Positions 1 to 7,353 of a stretch of DNA of 8,368 nucleotides are shown here, one piece after another. How positions within the stretch are numbered: the first letter of the stretch is position 1; every line of letters begins with the position of its first letter. Location: the NCBI GenBank assembly GCA_023250755.1, contig JAHFAC010000068.1:1-8368 (forward strand), in the 5' to 3' direction. Below the pieces are notes generated by a model that was not told the origin of the DNA, made no database searches, and saw nothing but the letters and a program-made list of their open reading frames with translations. The DNA comes from Bacteriovoracaceae bacterium (GTDB lineage Bacteria > Bdellovibrionota > UBA1018). A program made the position numbers and the translations under genes.

Positions 1-2
1 GC

Positions 3-1061
3 CTGCAGTGCGGACTTCTTGTTGCAACTCTGACAATGGACGCTCTGCTCGGCTTGGCTCTTTTTTTAGAAGGAAATCCAGGCCGCGGATCCAGCATCCT
101 CTTCTCACTCGTGATGGGGCAACTCGCAGCTCTTCTTACCGTGATGGATCAAGATTTTCCTGTACGCTGGTTGCTTCGAGGTCTCTCCACTGCAACGGCG
201 ATCCTGGTGGCCTTTTCATTGCTTGAGGTTTTTTTCCCCTACTCATCTTGGACCATTGCTTTTCTAAAAATATTTCGAGACTCCACGCATGTCTCTTATC
301 AGCTAGGCAGCAGCCTGAGCACCTCTGCACTGGCTGAATTCACGATCAGAGCACTCCCTTTAGTATTGCTCTTCTCCCACCGATACTGGAAATGTGCTGG
401 CGTATCATTTTGCCTGACGCTGATGGGACTGATGACCCTCGAGAAGAGCGCATTCCTCTCCCTCACTTTCATTTTCTCTCTTGCGTTTATTTCAGGTTAC
501 GGCCGAAAATATTGGAAGTACCTGCTCCCAGCTGCAGCCGTGGCCATCAGTCTCACGATCTCCCTCGTTGGAACCAAAAAAATCGCAGGGCGTTTTTTCG
601 GCACTGGCTCCATCGGAGGCAATACGCGTTACTCTCGCCTCTCAGATGCTGCCATGAAGGAGCGTCGGTACGTCTTTCAACTCGCGACTCAGGTGATTGC
701 AGCAAAACCCTGGATCGGCATCGGCCTGGATGGCTTTGCTTACCGGAGCCAAAAAAAAATATCTCCGCTTAAAAATGCCTACCGTCCCGAGGGATCCCAC
801 ACCCATAATCTCTTTCTTGAAATGGCGGTCTCGGGAGGCATTTTTGCCCTCTTAGCATGGGTACTCACGCTCGGGCTTTTCGCAAAACTCTGTTTAAGCC
901 CTAGCCCCACCCACTGGTGCGGCCTGCTCTACCTCACTGCACAAACCATCAGTTGCCTTACCGATGCGCGGATTTACGTCAGCTGGCTAGCCATTACTTT
1001 GTTTTGGTTTGCCGGAATTGCGTGGAAATTAGGTCATCCCGGAAATGACGCTGTTCCCTAA
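3..1061 (+). CDS. O-antigen ligase/polymerase-type membrane protein, 5' end cut by window
   Basis: Integral inner-membrane protein of the O-antigen ligase/Wzy polymerase superfamily (Wzy_C type), expected to join undecaprenyl-linked glycans to each other or to lipid A-core on the periplasmic side. The frame stays open from base 3 to the window edge, and the residues before the first ATG (base 36) form part of a hydrophobic helix, so that ATG is probably internal and the true start lies upstream. From that ATG 341 residues remain, against about 400-450 for the usual family member. Several hydrophobic segments are visible (roughly residues 20-36, 45-66, 103-152, 162-178, 268-287 and 313-331). 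The large loop at about 180-260 carries the family signature: Arg210/Arg211, a WIGIGLDGF stretch, then HTHNLFLE (His255-Glu262). The family is clear. Ligase versus polymerase cannot be decided from one gene. An A9 run lies at 751-759. Confidence 0.85.
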   Translation: MQCGLLVATLTMDALLGLALFLEGNPGRGSSILFSLVMGQLAALLTVMDQDFPVRWLLRGLSTATAILVAFSLLEVFFPYSSWTIAFLKIFRDSTHVSYQLGSSLSTSALAEFTIRALPLVLLFSHRYWKCAGVSFCLTLMGLMTLEKSAFLSLTFIFSLAFISGYGRKYWKYLLPAAAVAISLTISLVGTKKIAGRFFGTGSIGGNTRYSRLSDAAMKERRYVFQLATQVIAAKPWIGIGLDGFAYRSQKKISPLKNAYRPEGSHTHNLFLEMAVSGGIFALLAWVLTLGLFAKLCLSPSPTHWCGLLYLTAQTISCLTDARIYVSWLAITLFWFAGIAWKLGHPGNDAVP

Positions 1062-1114
1062 GCTGGAATTTCTCCTTGCCCTGATGCCCGGGGGTGTGGT
1101 CAATTGGGCCTCCT

Positions 1115-2446
1115 ATGGCTCAAGACGTAGATCGGGCCCGAATTCTCCAGGGCGCAAAAGATTACTTTGCGAAGACGCATTGGGCAAAACCGTTCATTGC
1201 CGGTGAGACCTATATCCCCGTTACCACTAAAGTGATGGACGCGGAGGATTTAGCTCATCTTGTAGATGCATCACTCGACTTATGGCTTACGGCCGGGCGA
1301 TTTTCAAAAGAGTTCGAGGCAAAATTGCCGAGTTACTTTGGGAGAGAGACTCCAGCATTGCTCGTCAATAGCGGATCTAGTGCCAATTTAGTTGCGGTCA
1401 GTAGTCTTGGGGCACCGATGTTAAAGACGCTTAGGATGAAGCCCCTTGAGAAAGGCGACGAAGTCATCACGGCCGCAGCCGGATTTCCGACCACTGTGAA
1501 TCCGATTTTCCAAAATGGCTGGATCCCGGTGTTTGTGGACGTCGATTTCAAAACGCTCAATGTGTTGCCAGAAGCAGTGATGGCAGCGCGGACTCCAAAA
1601 ACACGCGCTGTGATTTTTGCTCATACCTTAGGCAATCCTTATCGTTCGGATCTTCTGGCCCAGTGGTGCCAGAAAGAGGGACTTTATTTTATTGAGGACT
1701 GTTGCGATGCTCTGGGCGCCACGGTCGGGAATGCACCTGCCGGATCTTTTGGTGATTTCGCGACCGTAAGCTTTTACCCTGCCCATCATATTACAATGGG
1801 AGAGGGAGGAGCCGTCATGCCTGCGAATCCCAGATGGAAGCGAGTTGCCGACAGCATCCGTGATTGGGGACGCGATTGTTGGTGTGATCCCGGGAAAGAC
1901 AATACTTGCGGCAATCGATTCGGCTGGAAGTTGGGCGAACTCCCCTGTGGCTACGATCACAAATACACTTATTCGAATATTGGATATAATCTAAAAGCGA
2001 CTGACATGCAGGCGGCTGTTGGATTGTCTCAGCTGAATAAGGCGGAGCGGTTCATTGCCGCCCGACGCGCAAACTGGAAAACACTTGATGAGGGTCTGCG
2101 TGCGTCTCCGCTCCTCAGTGAGAAACTGATCGCAGTTGAGCCGACCCCAGGGACGAATCCAAGTTGGTTTGGATTTCCGATGCATACCACGGCTGGGCTA
2201 GACCGAGAAAAATTGGTCACTTTTTTAGAGAGTCGAAAAGTCGGAACACGGCTCCTCTTTGGCGGAAACCTACTCCGCCAGCCGGCCTATCGAGGGCTCG
2301 AATACAGAATTCACGGCGAACTGAAAGCCAGTGATGAGATTATGAATCGAACGTTTTGGATAGGCGTTCATCCAGCGCTGGACTCATCCAAAATCACCTA
2401 CATGCTCGAACAACTCGAGGCGGGCGTGAAAGCTCAACTGGGGTAG
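1115..2446 (+). CDS. rfbH: RfbH, CDP-4-keto-6-deoxy-D-glucose 3-dehydrase (E1)
   Basis: DegT/DnrJ/EryC1-fold enzyme that uses pyridoxamine phosphate and a [2Fe-2S] cluster to remove the C3 hydroxyl of CDP-4-keto-6-deoxyglucose, the committed step to 3,6-dideoxyhexoses in O-antigen. Two diagnostic features are intact. The PLP-binding lysine of ordinary aminotransferases is replaced by histidine (His224 in YPAHHITMGEGG). The cluster cysteines are C197, C255, C257 and C265, which give exactly the C-X57-C-X-C-X7-C spacing known for E1. Also typical are NSGSSAN (residues 85-91), AAGFPTTVNP (121-130) and VGTRLLF near the C-terminus. Starting at ATG 1115 gives 443 residues, close to the roughly 437 of enterobacterial RfbH. 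A GTG at 1094 would add seven residues with no better ribosome site, so I prefer 1115, although neither start has a clear Shine-Dalgarno. The 3' end overlaps the opposite-strand gene by 13 bases. The usual rfbF, rfbG and E3 reductase partners are not in the window. Confidence 0.95.
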   Translation: MAQDVDRARILQGAKDYFAKTHWAKPFIAGETYIPVTTKVMDAEDLAHLVDASLDLWLTAGRFSKEFEAKLPSYFGRETPALLVNSGSSANLVAVSSLGAPMLKTLRMKPLEKGDEVITAAAGFPTTVNPIFQNGWIPVFVDVDFKTLNVLPEAVMAARTPKTRAVIFAHTLGNPYRSDLLAQWCQKEGLYFIEDCCDALGATVGNAPAGSFGDFATVSFYPAHHITMGEGGAVMPANPRWKRVADSIRDWGRDCWCDPGKDNTCGNRFGWKLGELPCGYDHKYTYSNIGYNLKATDMQAAVGLSQLNKAERFIAARRANWKTLDEGLRASPLLSEKLIAVEPTPGTNPSWFGFPMHTTAGLDREKLVTFLESRKVGTRLLFGGNLLRQPAYRGLEYRIHGELKASDEIMNRTFWIGVHPALDSSKITYMLEQLEAGVKAQLG

Positions 2447-3291
2447 GTGTTGCCCATCACCTGATCAAGCAGGGCGTCTAAATCCGCACAAGGAGCAAAG
2501 CCCAGCTTCTTCATTTTCTCCACATCTGCGTTCAAATGACTCGTATCCCGATCCAGAGCCACGACCTTTACATCTTCACGTCCCAAGCGTTTTTGAATTC
2601 GAGCTACCAGATCGACCAGTCGGATTGAAGCCCCAGAGGCGATGTTAAAAATACCGGTGGCCTTTTTTTCAAATAAGAAATGAATGGCCTGACTCACTTG
2701 GTCTGCGGTCTGAAAATCCCGCGTGCCCTTAAGGCCGTGAACTTCTAAAACAGCTCCCCGCCCAGCTTGCGAAATTTTTCGAATCATCGCCGGAATAAAA
2801 TAAGTCTCAGGATGAAGCGGAGAGCTTGAACTGAAAATTCTTCCGACACAAATGAGCTGCTTAAATCGTCGCTGATATTCGCCTGCCCATTCCTCCGCTT
2901 GAAGTTTAGTCAGACCATAGAGTGAAATCGGCGCCAAGGGAGCCACCTCTGTCAAAGGGCGATCACTCGATGCATAGACATGACCCGTCGAAGCCAAGAA
3001 AATCCAAGGATAGTTTGAAGAATAAGCTTCGCGCAAGCACTCAAGGAGATTCACCGTTCCCTCGACATTCACCTTGAGCGCCCGAGCTGGATCCGCATCC
3101 ACCAAATGGGTGGGTACGATCGCTGCCAAGTGAATGACGGCATCAAATGAACCTGAATCCTTGATCCATTTCTTTATATCAGCAGAATTCAAAATTTCAG
3201 CTTCAAAGGGGAGCCACTCAACGCTGGGAAAATTTTTCCGCAGCGTTTGTCCCATAATTCCGCTTGCACCCGTTAATCCGATTCGCGCCAT
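2434..3291 (-). CDS. Extended SDR nucleotide-sugar reductase/epimerase
   Basis: NAD(P)-dependent extended short-chain dehydrogenase (epimerase/dehydratase family), 285 residues, cytoplasmic. The Rossmann motif GASGIMG is at residues 8-14, followed by a HLAA strand (54-57), the catalytic Thr in ASTGHVY (Thr102 by alignment to GalE) and YGLTK (Tyr125, Lys129). It has no Glu/Asp pair after the catalytic Thr, so it looks like a reductase or epimerase and not a 4,6-dehydratase. It is the only minus-strand gene within the left six genes and is divergent from gmd, 77 bases away. That position suggests reduction of GDP-4-keto-6-deoxymannose to GDP-D-rhamnose or a related sugar. An alternative is the final C4 reductase of a CDP-3,6-dideoxyhexose (abequose/paratose type). 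The precise substrate cannot be read from the sequence. The ATG at 3291 is supported by a purine-rich GGGAAGG eight bases upstream. Confidence 0.85.
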   Translation of the reverse strand: MARIGLTGASGIMGQTLRKNFPSVEWLPFEAEILNSADIKKWIKDSGSFDAVIHLAAIVPTHLVDADPARALKVNVEGTVNLLECLREAYSSNYPWIFLASTGHVYASSDRPLTEVAPLAPISLYGLTKLQAEEWAGEYQRRFKQLICVGRIFSSSSPLHPETYFIPAMIRKISQAGRGAVLEVHGLKGTRDFQTADQVSQAIHFLFEKKATGIFNIASGASIRLVDLVARIQKRLGREDVKVVALDRDTSHLNADVEKMKKLGFAPCADLDALLDQVMGNTYPS

Positions 3292-3368
3292 GACAGAAAC
3301 CTTCCCAGAAAAAGGATAACAGACAAATCACGTTGACACATCCTTCAGAATCATGGTGACATTAAAAA
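3292..3368. promoter_or_regulatory. Divergent intergenic region, probable promoter for the minus-strand SDR
   Basis: This 77-base AT-leaning gap separates the start codons of the minus-strand SDR and gmd. The SDR has no other minus-strand gene for about 4 kb upstream, so its promoter is most simply placed here or inside gmd. A perfect TTGACA lies on the plus strand at 3333-3338, but no good -10 box follows at 16-18 bases, so the gmd promoter is uncertain and read-through from rfbH is possible. GGTGA at 3355-3359, nine bases before the gmd ATG, is a modest ribosome site. Confidence 0.35.
3300..3306 (-). promoter_or_regulatory. Ribosome binding site of the minus-strand SDR
   Basis: On the minus strand this reads GGGAAGG, followed by eight bases and then the ATG at 3291. 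It supports that start codon; spacing and composition fit a normal Shine-Dalgarno. Confidence 0.55.
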
Positions 3369-4376
3369 ATGAAACGAGCTCTCATCACGGGTGTCACAGG
3401 TCAGGACGGGTCTTATCTCACGGAGTTGCTCCTCGAAAAAGGCTATGAGGTTCATGGCATCATTCGACGCACTACTTCGTTTAAGAATGAATGGCTGGAT
3501 GAAATCCAAGACAGCCCTCGCTTTAAGGGCCTGCCCTTCTTTCTTCATTACGGCGACTTGACCGATGCACAAGGAATGATTCACTTGATGCGCAAGATCA
3601 AACCAACCGAAGTTTACAATCTTGCTGCACAGAGTCACGTTCGAATGAGTTTTGATATACCCGAATACACTGGAGACGTCACGGGGCTGGGAACTCTCCG
3701 CATTCTGGATGCCATTCTCGAGGCGGGGGGGGAAACGCGATTCTATCAGGCCTCAAGCTCAGAGATGTTTGGGCAAGTTCAAGAAATTCCGCAACGCGAG
3801 ACCACGCCTTTTTACCCGCGCAGTCCTTATGGGTGCGCAAAGGTTTTTGCACATTGGATCACCATAAATTACCGGGAGGCTTATCACATGCATGCCTCAA
3901 GCGGCATTCTCTTCAACCACGAATCACCCCGGCGTGGTGAGGCTTTTGTCACTCGAAAAGTCACGCGAGCGATTGCACGGATCGTTTCTGGAAAGCAAAA
4001 AGAGCTTTATCTTGGCAATCTAGAAGCCAAACGCGACTGGGGTTTTGCCAAGGATTATGTCGAGGCGATGTGGTTGATGCTTCAACAGCCCAAGGGAGAC
4101 GACTATGTCATTGCTATGGGCGAAACGCATTCGGTCAAAGAATTCCTCGACCTAGCCTTTGGCGCCGTCGGCAAAGACTGGCAAGAATTCGTCAAAATTG
4201 ATCCCAATAACTTTCGACGCACTGAGGTTGACATTCTAATCGGCGACCCGGCCAAGGCCCGCGAAAAACTAGGGTGGAAGCCTAAGCACACCTTTAAGGA
4301 CCTGGTTCAAATGATGGTGAAAGAAGATCTGAAGCGTGAGGGTTTGCTGCCTGAGAAGTACATGCGGTCGGGGTGA
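3369..4376 (+). CDS. gmd: GDP-mannose 4,6-dehydratase
   Basis: Converts GDP-D-mannose to GDP-4-keto-6-deoxy-D-mannose, the branch point to GDP-fucose, GDP-rhamnose, GDP-perosamine, GDP-colitose and others. It is an extended SDR of 335 residues, slightly shorter than E. coli Gmd (about 373). The N-terminus [12 protein letters not shown] carries the NADP-binding GVTGQDG (8-14). The catalytic set matches E. coli Thr132/Glu134/Tyr156/Lys160 as Ser130, Glu132, Tyr154 and Lys158 (SSSEMFG and SPYGCAK). The family signature [16 protein letters not shown] follows at about 182-197, and RRTEVD with [14 protein letters not shown] lies near the C-terminus. Ser in place of the catalytic Thr is common among homologues. 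The GDP-mannose source genes (manC, manB) are not in the window. A G8 run at 3725-3732 lies inside the gene (codons 119-122) and is a possible slippage site, but the frame is intact here. Confidence 0.97.
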   Translation: MKRALITGVTGQDGSYLTELLLEKGYEVHGIIRRTTSFKNEWLDEIQDSPRFKGLPFFLHYGDLTDAQGMIHLMRKIKPTEVYNLAAQSHVRMSFDIPEYTGDVTGLGTLRILDAILEAGGETRFYQASSSEMFGQVQEIPQRETTPFYPRSPYGCAKVFAHWITINYREAYHMHASSGILFNHESPRRGEAFVTRKVTRAIARIVSGKQKELYLGNLEAKRDWGFAKDYVEAMWLMLQQPKGDDYVIAMGETHSVKEFLDLAFGAVGKDWQEFVKIDPNNFRRTEVDILIGDPAKAREKLGWKPKHTFKDLVQMMVKEDLKREGLLPEKYMRSG

Positions 4377-4442
4377 TTTTTCTAAAGGACCCTAAAATTC
4401 TCTCTTGCCTCACCCCCGTCCTCCGGGCCAGGATCAGGCAAA

Positions 4443-5519
4443 ATGGCTCACTCTTGGACATCAACCTCTACCCCGGGCCCCATTTCAAGCGCTGACCTGG
4501 ATCACATTCTTCAACACACTCCAGGACTCTGGGATGAGTTGCGTGGGCAACACCTTTTTATCACAGGTGGCACTGGATTTTTTGGAACCTGGCTACTCGA
4601 ATCCCTCCTTTATGCGAACCAGAAATTTAACCTTGGACTCCATGCAGTCGTACTCACCCGCAATTCCGCAGAGCTCCGAAAACGAAAGCCCCACCTCTTC
4701 ACACACTCCGAGCTCAAATTTCATGAAGGGGACATCCGGAGCTTCGAATTTCCACAAGGACCTTTCTCCCACATCATCCATGCCGCAACTCCAGCCAGTG
4801 CAAGTCTTAACGTGGATCATCCTCTCTTGATGTTAGACACGATCGTCACCGGTACTCGTCGAGTTTTAGAATTTTCGAAACACGGAGGCGCTAAACGACT
4901 TTTATTCACCAGCTCAGGTGCGGTTTATGGAAAGCAACCCAGCGACCTGACGCATATTCCAGAAGATTACCAGGGCAGCCCCGATCCCATGAATCCACGC
5001 TCTGCCTATGGAGAAGGAAAGCATTTTGCCGAGCACCTCTGCGCACTCGAGCACGCGAAGTCCGGTCTTGAAATCAAAATCGCACGGTGTTTTGCATTTG
5101 TAGGCCCTCACCTTCCCCTCGACACGCATTTCGCCATTGGCAATTTTATTCAAGATGGACTCAATGGCCAAACGATTCAAGTGGGGGGAGATGGGACACC
5201 CTTTCGATCCTACCTTTATGCAGCGGATCTGATGATTTGGCTCTGGACGATTTTATTTAAGGGCGACGCTTGCCGTCCTTATAACGTGGGTTCTGACCAA
5301 GCGATTTCGATTGGCGAATTGGCTAAACAGGTGGCTCATCTTTCTGGAGTAGAAGTCAAGATTGCAAAAAAACCCGCTCCGAACCAACCGGTAGAACGGT
5401 ATGTCCCCTCTACAAAGCGAGCGTTTTCTGAGTTGGGCTTAAAAACTCGGATTCCTTTGAAGGAGTCTTTGGAGCGAACGCTTCTCTGGCATCAATACAA
5501 CCGATCCCTCAAGGAGTGA
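4443..5519 (+). CDS. Extended SDR, NAD-dependent epimerase/dehydratase family
   Basis: Nucleotide-sugar modifying enzyme of 358 residues, substrate unknown. A leader of about 36 residues, longer than in GalE, precedes the Rossmann core. The nucleotide motif GGTGFFG is at 42-48, HAATPAS at about 113-119, SSGAVYG at 157-163 (Ser158 aligns with the GalE catalytic Ser) and YGEGK at 189-193 (Tyr189, Lys193). The absence of an acidic pair after the Ser argues against 4,6-dehydratase chemistry and favours epimerase, reductase or decarboxylase. The fold and length recall UDP-glucuronate decarboxylase and dTDP-sugar enzymes, but it is clearly not RfbG, which has GHTGFKG. The ATG at 4443 has AGGA nine bases upstream (4430-4433). 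The last codons contain the ribosome site of the downstream TPP enzyme, so the two proteins probably act in one pathway. It follows gmd by 66 bases with no convincing terminator between. Confidence 0.87.
   Translation: MAHSWTSTSTPGPISSADLDHILQHTPGLWDELRGQHLFITGGTGFFGTWLLESLLYANQKFNLGLHAVVLTRNSAELRKRKPHLFTHSELKFHEGDIRSFEFPQGPFSHIIHAATPASASLNVDHPLLMLDTIVTGTRRVLEFSKHGGAKRLLFTSSGAVYGKQPSDLTHIPEDYQGSPDPMNPRSAYGEGKHFAEHLCALEHAKSGLEIKIARCFAFVGPHLPLDTHFAIGNFIQDGLNGQTIQVGGDGTPFRSYLYAADLMIWLWTILFKGDACRPYNVGSDQAISIGELAKQVAHLSGVEVKIAKKPAPNQPVERYVPSTKRAFSELGLKTRIPLKESLERTLLWHQYNRSLKE
5511..5516 (+). promoter_or_regulatory. Ribosome binding site that decides the TPP-enzyme start
   Basis: AAGGAG lies in the last sense codons of the upstream SDR, with that gene's TGA at 5517-5519 and then ATG at 5522, a five-base spacer. 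A GTG at 5516 would overlap the Shine-Dalgarno itself, so the ATG at 5522 is the better start. The stop codon sits between the ribosome site and the start, which favours translational coupling. Confidence 0.75.
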
Positions 5520-5521
5520 TT

Positions 5522-7327
5522 ATGATTCGTGTCGCTGACCTCATCGCAGAAACCCTGGCTGGTCACGGGATTAAGCACGTTTTTCTACTGACCGGCGGCG
5601 GAGCCATGCACCTTAACGACGCCTTTGGTCGTTGCAAGGATCTCGAATACATTGCTTGTCATCACGAACAGACTTGCGCAATGGCAGCGGAGAGCTACTA
5701 CCGCATGACGAATCGTCTCGCTGCGGTAAATGTGACCACCGGACCAGGTGGCACCAATGCCATCACGGGCGTCTATGGAGCCTGGGTTGACTCGCAAGGA
5801 ATGATCGTCGTCTCTGGCCAGGTCAAATGGGAGACGGTCGTCCGAAGCACGAATCTTCCGCTCAGGCAACTCGGAGACCAAGAAATCGATATCGTCGAAA
5901 TCGTGAAGCCGATCACCAAATATGCCATTATGGTGACCGACCCTAGCACCATTCGCTATCATCTTGAAAAAGCGCTGCACCTCGCTCGCACCGGACGCCC
6001 TGGTCCCGTTTGGCTCGACGTACCGATCAATGTTCAGGGAGCCCTAGTGGATCCGAGTCAACTCAAGGGCTACGATCCCACCGAGGACCACCCCTCTTTT
6101 TCAACACGAGACCTAACCCAGACCTGTAAAGAAATTTTAGAGAAATTAGAAAAATCAAAACGCCCTGCCATCCTCGTTGGCTCTGGGATTCGTCTCTCCG
6201 GGTGTTACGAATCTTTTCTCAAACTCATTGAGCGCCTAGGAATCCCAGTCACCACCGCCTGGAACTCGCATGACCTCATCTGGGACCACCACCCACTCTA
6301 CGTCGGCAGACCCGGCACCATCGGCGATCGAGCCGGGAATTTTGCGGTCCAGAATTCTGATTTTCTCTTGATCTTAGGCTGTCGCCTCAACATCCGCCAA
6401 ATTAGCTATGCTTGGCAGAACTTTGCGCGCGCGGCCTTTAAAGTCATGGTGGACATTGACGAAGCCGAACTGAAAAAACCCACACTTAAAATCGATCTCC
6501 CGGTCTGTGCCGATCTCAAAAAGGTGGTCCCCACCTTTTTGAGACTTGAGCCCAAAGGCCCGACCCCTGCTCATCATGACTATCTTGAATGGTGCCAAGC
6601 TCGAAAAAAGAAATACCCCGTCGTTCTCCCCGAATACTGGGAAAACCAAAAAACTGTAAATCCCTATTGTTTTGCACAATCTCTCTTTGAAGAGTTGCCC
6701 GAAAATCAGCGTGTCGTCACGGGCGATGGCACTGCCTGTGTGACTGTTTTTCAAGCTGCGATCATCAAAAAAGGGCAACGTCTCTATACGAACTCGGGCT
6801 GTGCTTCGATGGGATATGATTTGCCTGCGGCCATTGGCGCTTGTATTGCTACGAATCGGGAGCCTTTGGTTTGCATCGCCGGAGACGGGAGCATCCAGCT
6901 CAATCTCCAAGAACTTCAAACTATCGTCACTCACAAACTTCCGATTAAAATTTTTGTTCTCAATAACCAGGGCTATCACTCTATCAGGCAAACCCAGCAC
7001 AATTACTTTCCGGACAATATTGTCGGATGCGGAACTGAAAGCGGATTAGGATTTCCTGATTTTGAAAAGCTGTCTTATGCTTACGGAATCCCCTTTCGCA
7101 GGATCGGTAATCACAGCGAACTGAAATCTAAAATTCGCACCACCCTGGATAGTGAAGGCCCCCAGATGTGTGAAGTGATCTTGGACCTGAATCAACAATT
7201 TGCTCCAAAGCTCTCCTCACGCAAACTCCCAGACGGACGCATGATCTCGTCACCCTTGGAGGATCTGGCGCCGTTCTTAGATCGAGAGGAACTCAAGAGC
7301 AATTTACTCATCCCAGCGGTGGAGTGA
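5522..7327 (+). CDS. Acetolactate synthase-like TPP-dependent enzyme, YerE-like candidate
   Basis: Thiamine-diphosphate enzyme of the acetohydroxyacid synthase/IlvB superfamily, 601 residues, with the three usual domains: N-terminal pyrimidine-binding (about 1-170), central (about 200-335) and C-terminal pyrophosphate-binding (about 385-550). The activating glutamate is Glu49 in CHHEQ. TTGPGGTNA follows at 72-80. The Mg/TPP motif is GDG (454-456), 24 residues, then NN (481-482). Where acetolactate synthases read FQE, this protein has DQE (119-121), so it may not make acetolactate. In a sugar cluster with RfbH the best-known parallel is Yersinia YerE, a TPP flavoprotein that transfers a two-carbon unit from pyruvate to the C4 keto group of CDP-4-keto-3,6-dideoxyglucose. 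Assignment as a sugar carboligase is inference from context. A decarboxylase or a different acyl acceptor remains possible. No IlvN-type regulatory subunit is nearby, which argues against branched-chain amino acid synthesis. Confidence 0.88.
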   Translation: MIRVADLIAETLAGHGIKHVFLLTGGGAMHLNDAFGRCKDLEYIACHHEQTCAMAAESYYRMTNRLAAVNVTTGPGGTNAITGVYGAWVDSQGMIVVSGQVKWETVVRSTNLPLRQLGDQEIDIVEIVKPITKYAIMVTDPSTIRYHLEKALHLARTGRPGPVWLDVPINVQGALVDPSQLKGYDPTEDHPSFSTRDLTQTCKEILEKLEKSKRPAILVGSGIRLSGCYESFLKLIERLGIPVTTAWNSHDLIWDHHPLYVGRPGTIGDRAGNFAVQNSDFLLILGCRLNIRQISYAWQNFARAAFKVMVDIDEAELKKPTLKIDLPVCADLKKVVPTFLRLEPKGPTPAHHDYLEWCQARKKKYPVVLPEYWENQKTVNPYCFAQSLFEELPENQRVVTGDGTACVTVFQAAIIKKGQRLYTNSGCASMGYDLPAAIGACIATNREPLVCIAGDGSIQLNLQELQTIVTHKLPIKIFVLNNQGYHSIRQTQHNYFPDNIVGCGTESGLGFPDFEKLSYAYGIPFRRIGNHSELKSKIRTTLDSEGPQMCEVILDLNQQFAPKLSSRKLPDGRMISSPLEDLAPFLDREELKSNLLIPAVE

Positions 7328-7353
7328 GGGGCTTGAATTCGAATTCCACTCAC
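7324..7353. other. Convergent junction with interrupted inverted repeat
   Basis: Short gap between the stop of the TPP enzyme (7325-7327) and the stop of the opposite-strand SDR (7350-7352). It contains a perfect 12-base palindrome made of two adjacent GAATTC units (7335-7346), flanked by GTGAG (7324-7328) and CTCAC (7349-7353), which could extend it as an interrupted stem. There is no T tract, so a role as bidirectional terminator is only a possibility. Confidence 0.25.

Noticed and set aside
1094..1114. Upstream GTG start that would add seven residues to RfbH
   Set aside because: It has no better ribosome site, and the protein from ATG 1115 already matches the family length and N-terminus.
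3313..3321. Extended -10-like TGTTATCCT on the minus strand before the SDR
   Set aside because: No acceptable -35 box at 16-18 bases, and the transcript would begin at the ribosome site, leaving a very short leader.
4377..4442. Possible hairpin between gmd and the following SDR (TCCT/AGGA and GCCT/AGGC pairs)
   Set aside because: Only 4-base stems with no T tract; not a credible terminator or riboswitch.
4443..5519. CDP-glucose 4,6-dehydratase (RfbG), the expected partner of RfbH
   Set aside because: It lacks the GHTGFKG motif and the dehydratase acidic residues; it has GGTGFFG and SSGAVYG instead.
5516..5521. GTG start two codons upstream in the TPP enzyme
   Set aside because: It overlaps the AAGGAG Shine-Dalgarno; the ATG at 5522 is correctly spaced from it.
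6374..7000. Long 208-codon open frame on the minus strand inside the TPP gene
   Set aside because: It is antisense to a strongly recognised coding region and shows no family motif; it arises from codon bias of the real gene.
5516..7327. Housekeeping acetolactate synthase for branched-chain amino acids
   Set aside because: No regulatory subunit or ilvC nearby, a sugar-cluster context, and an altered FQE motif make this less likely, though not excluded.
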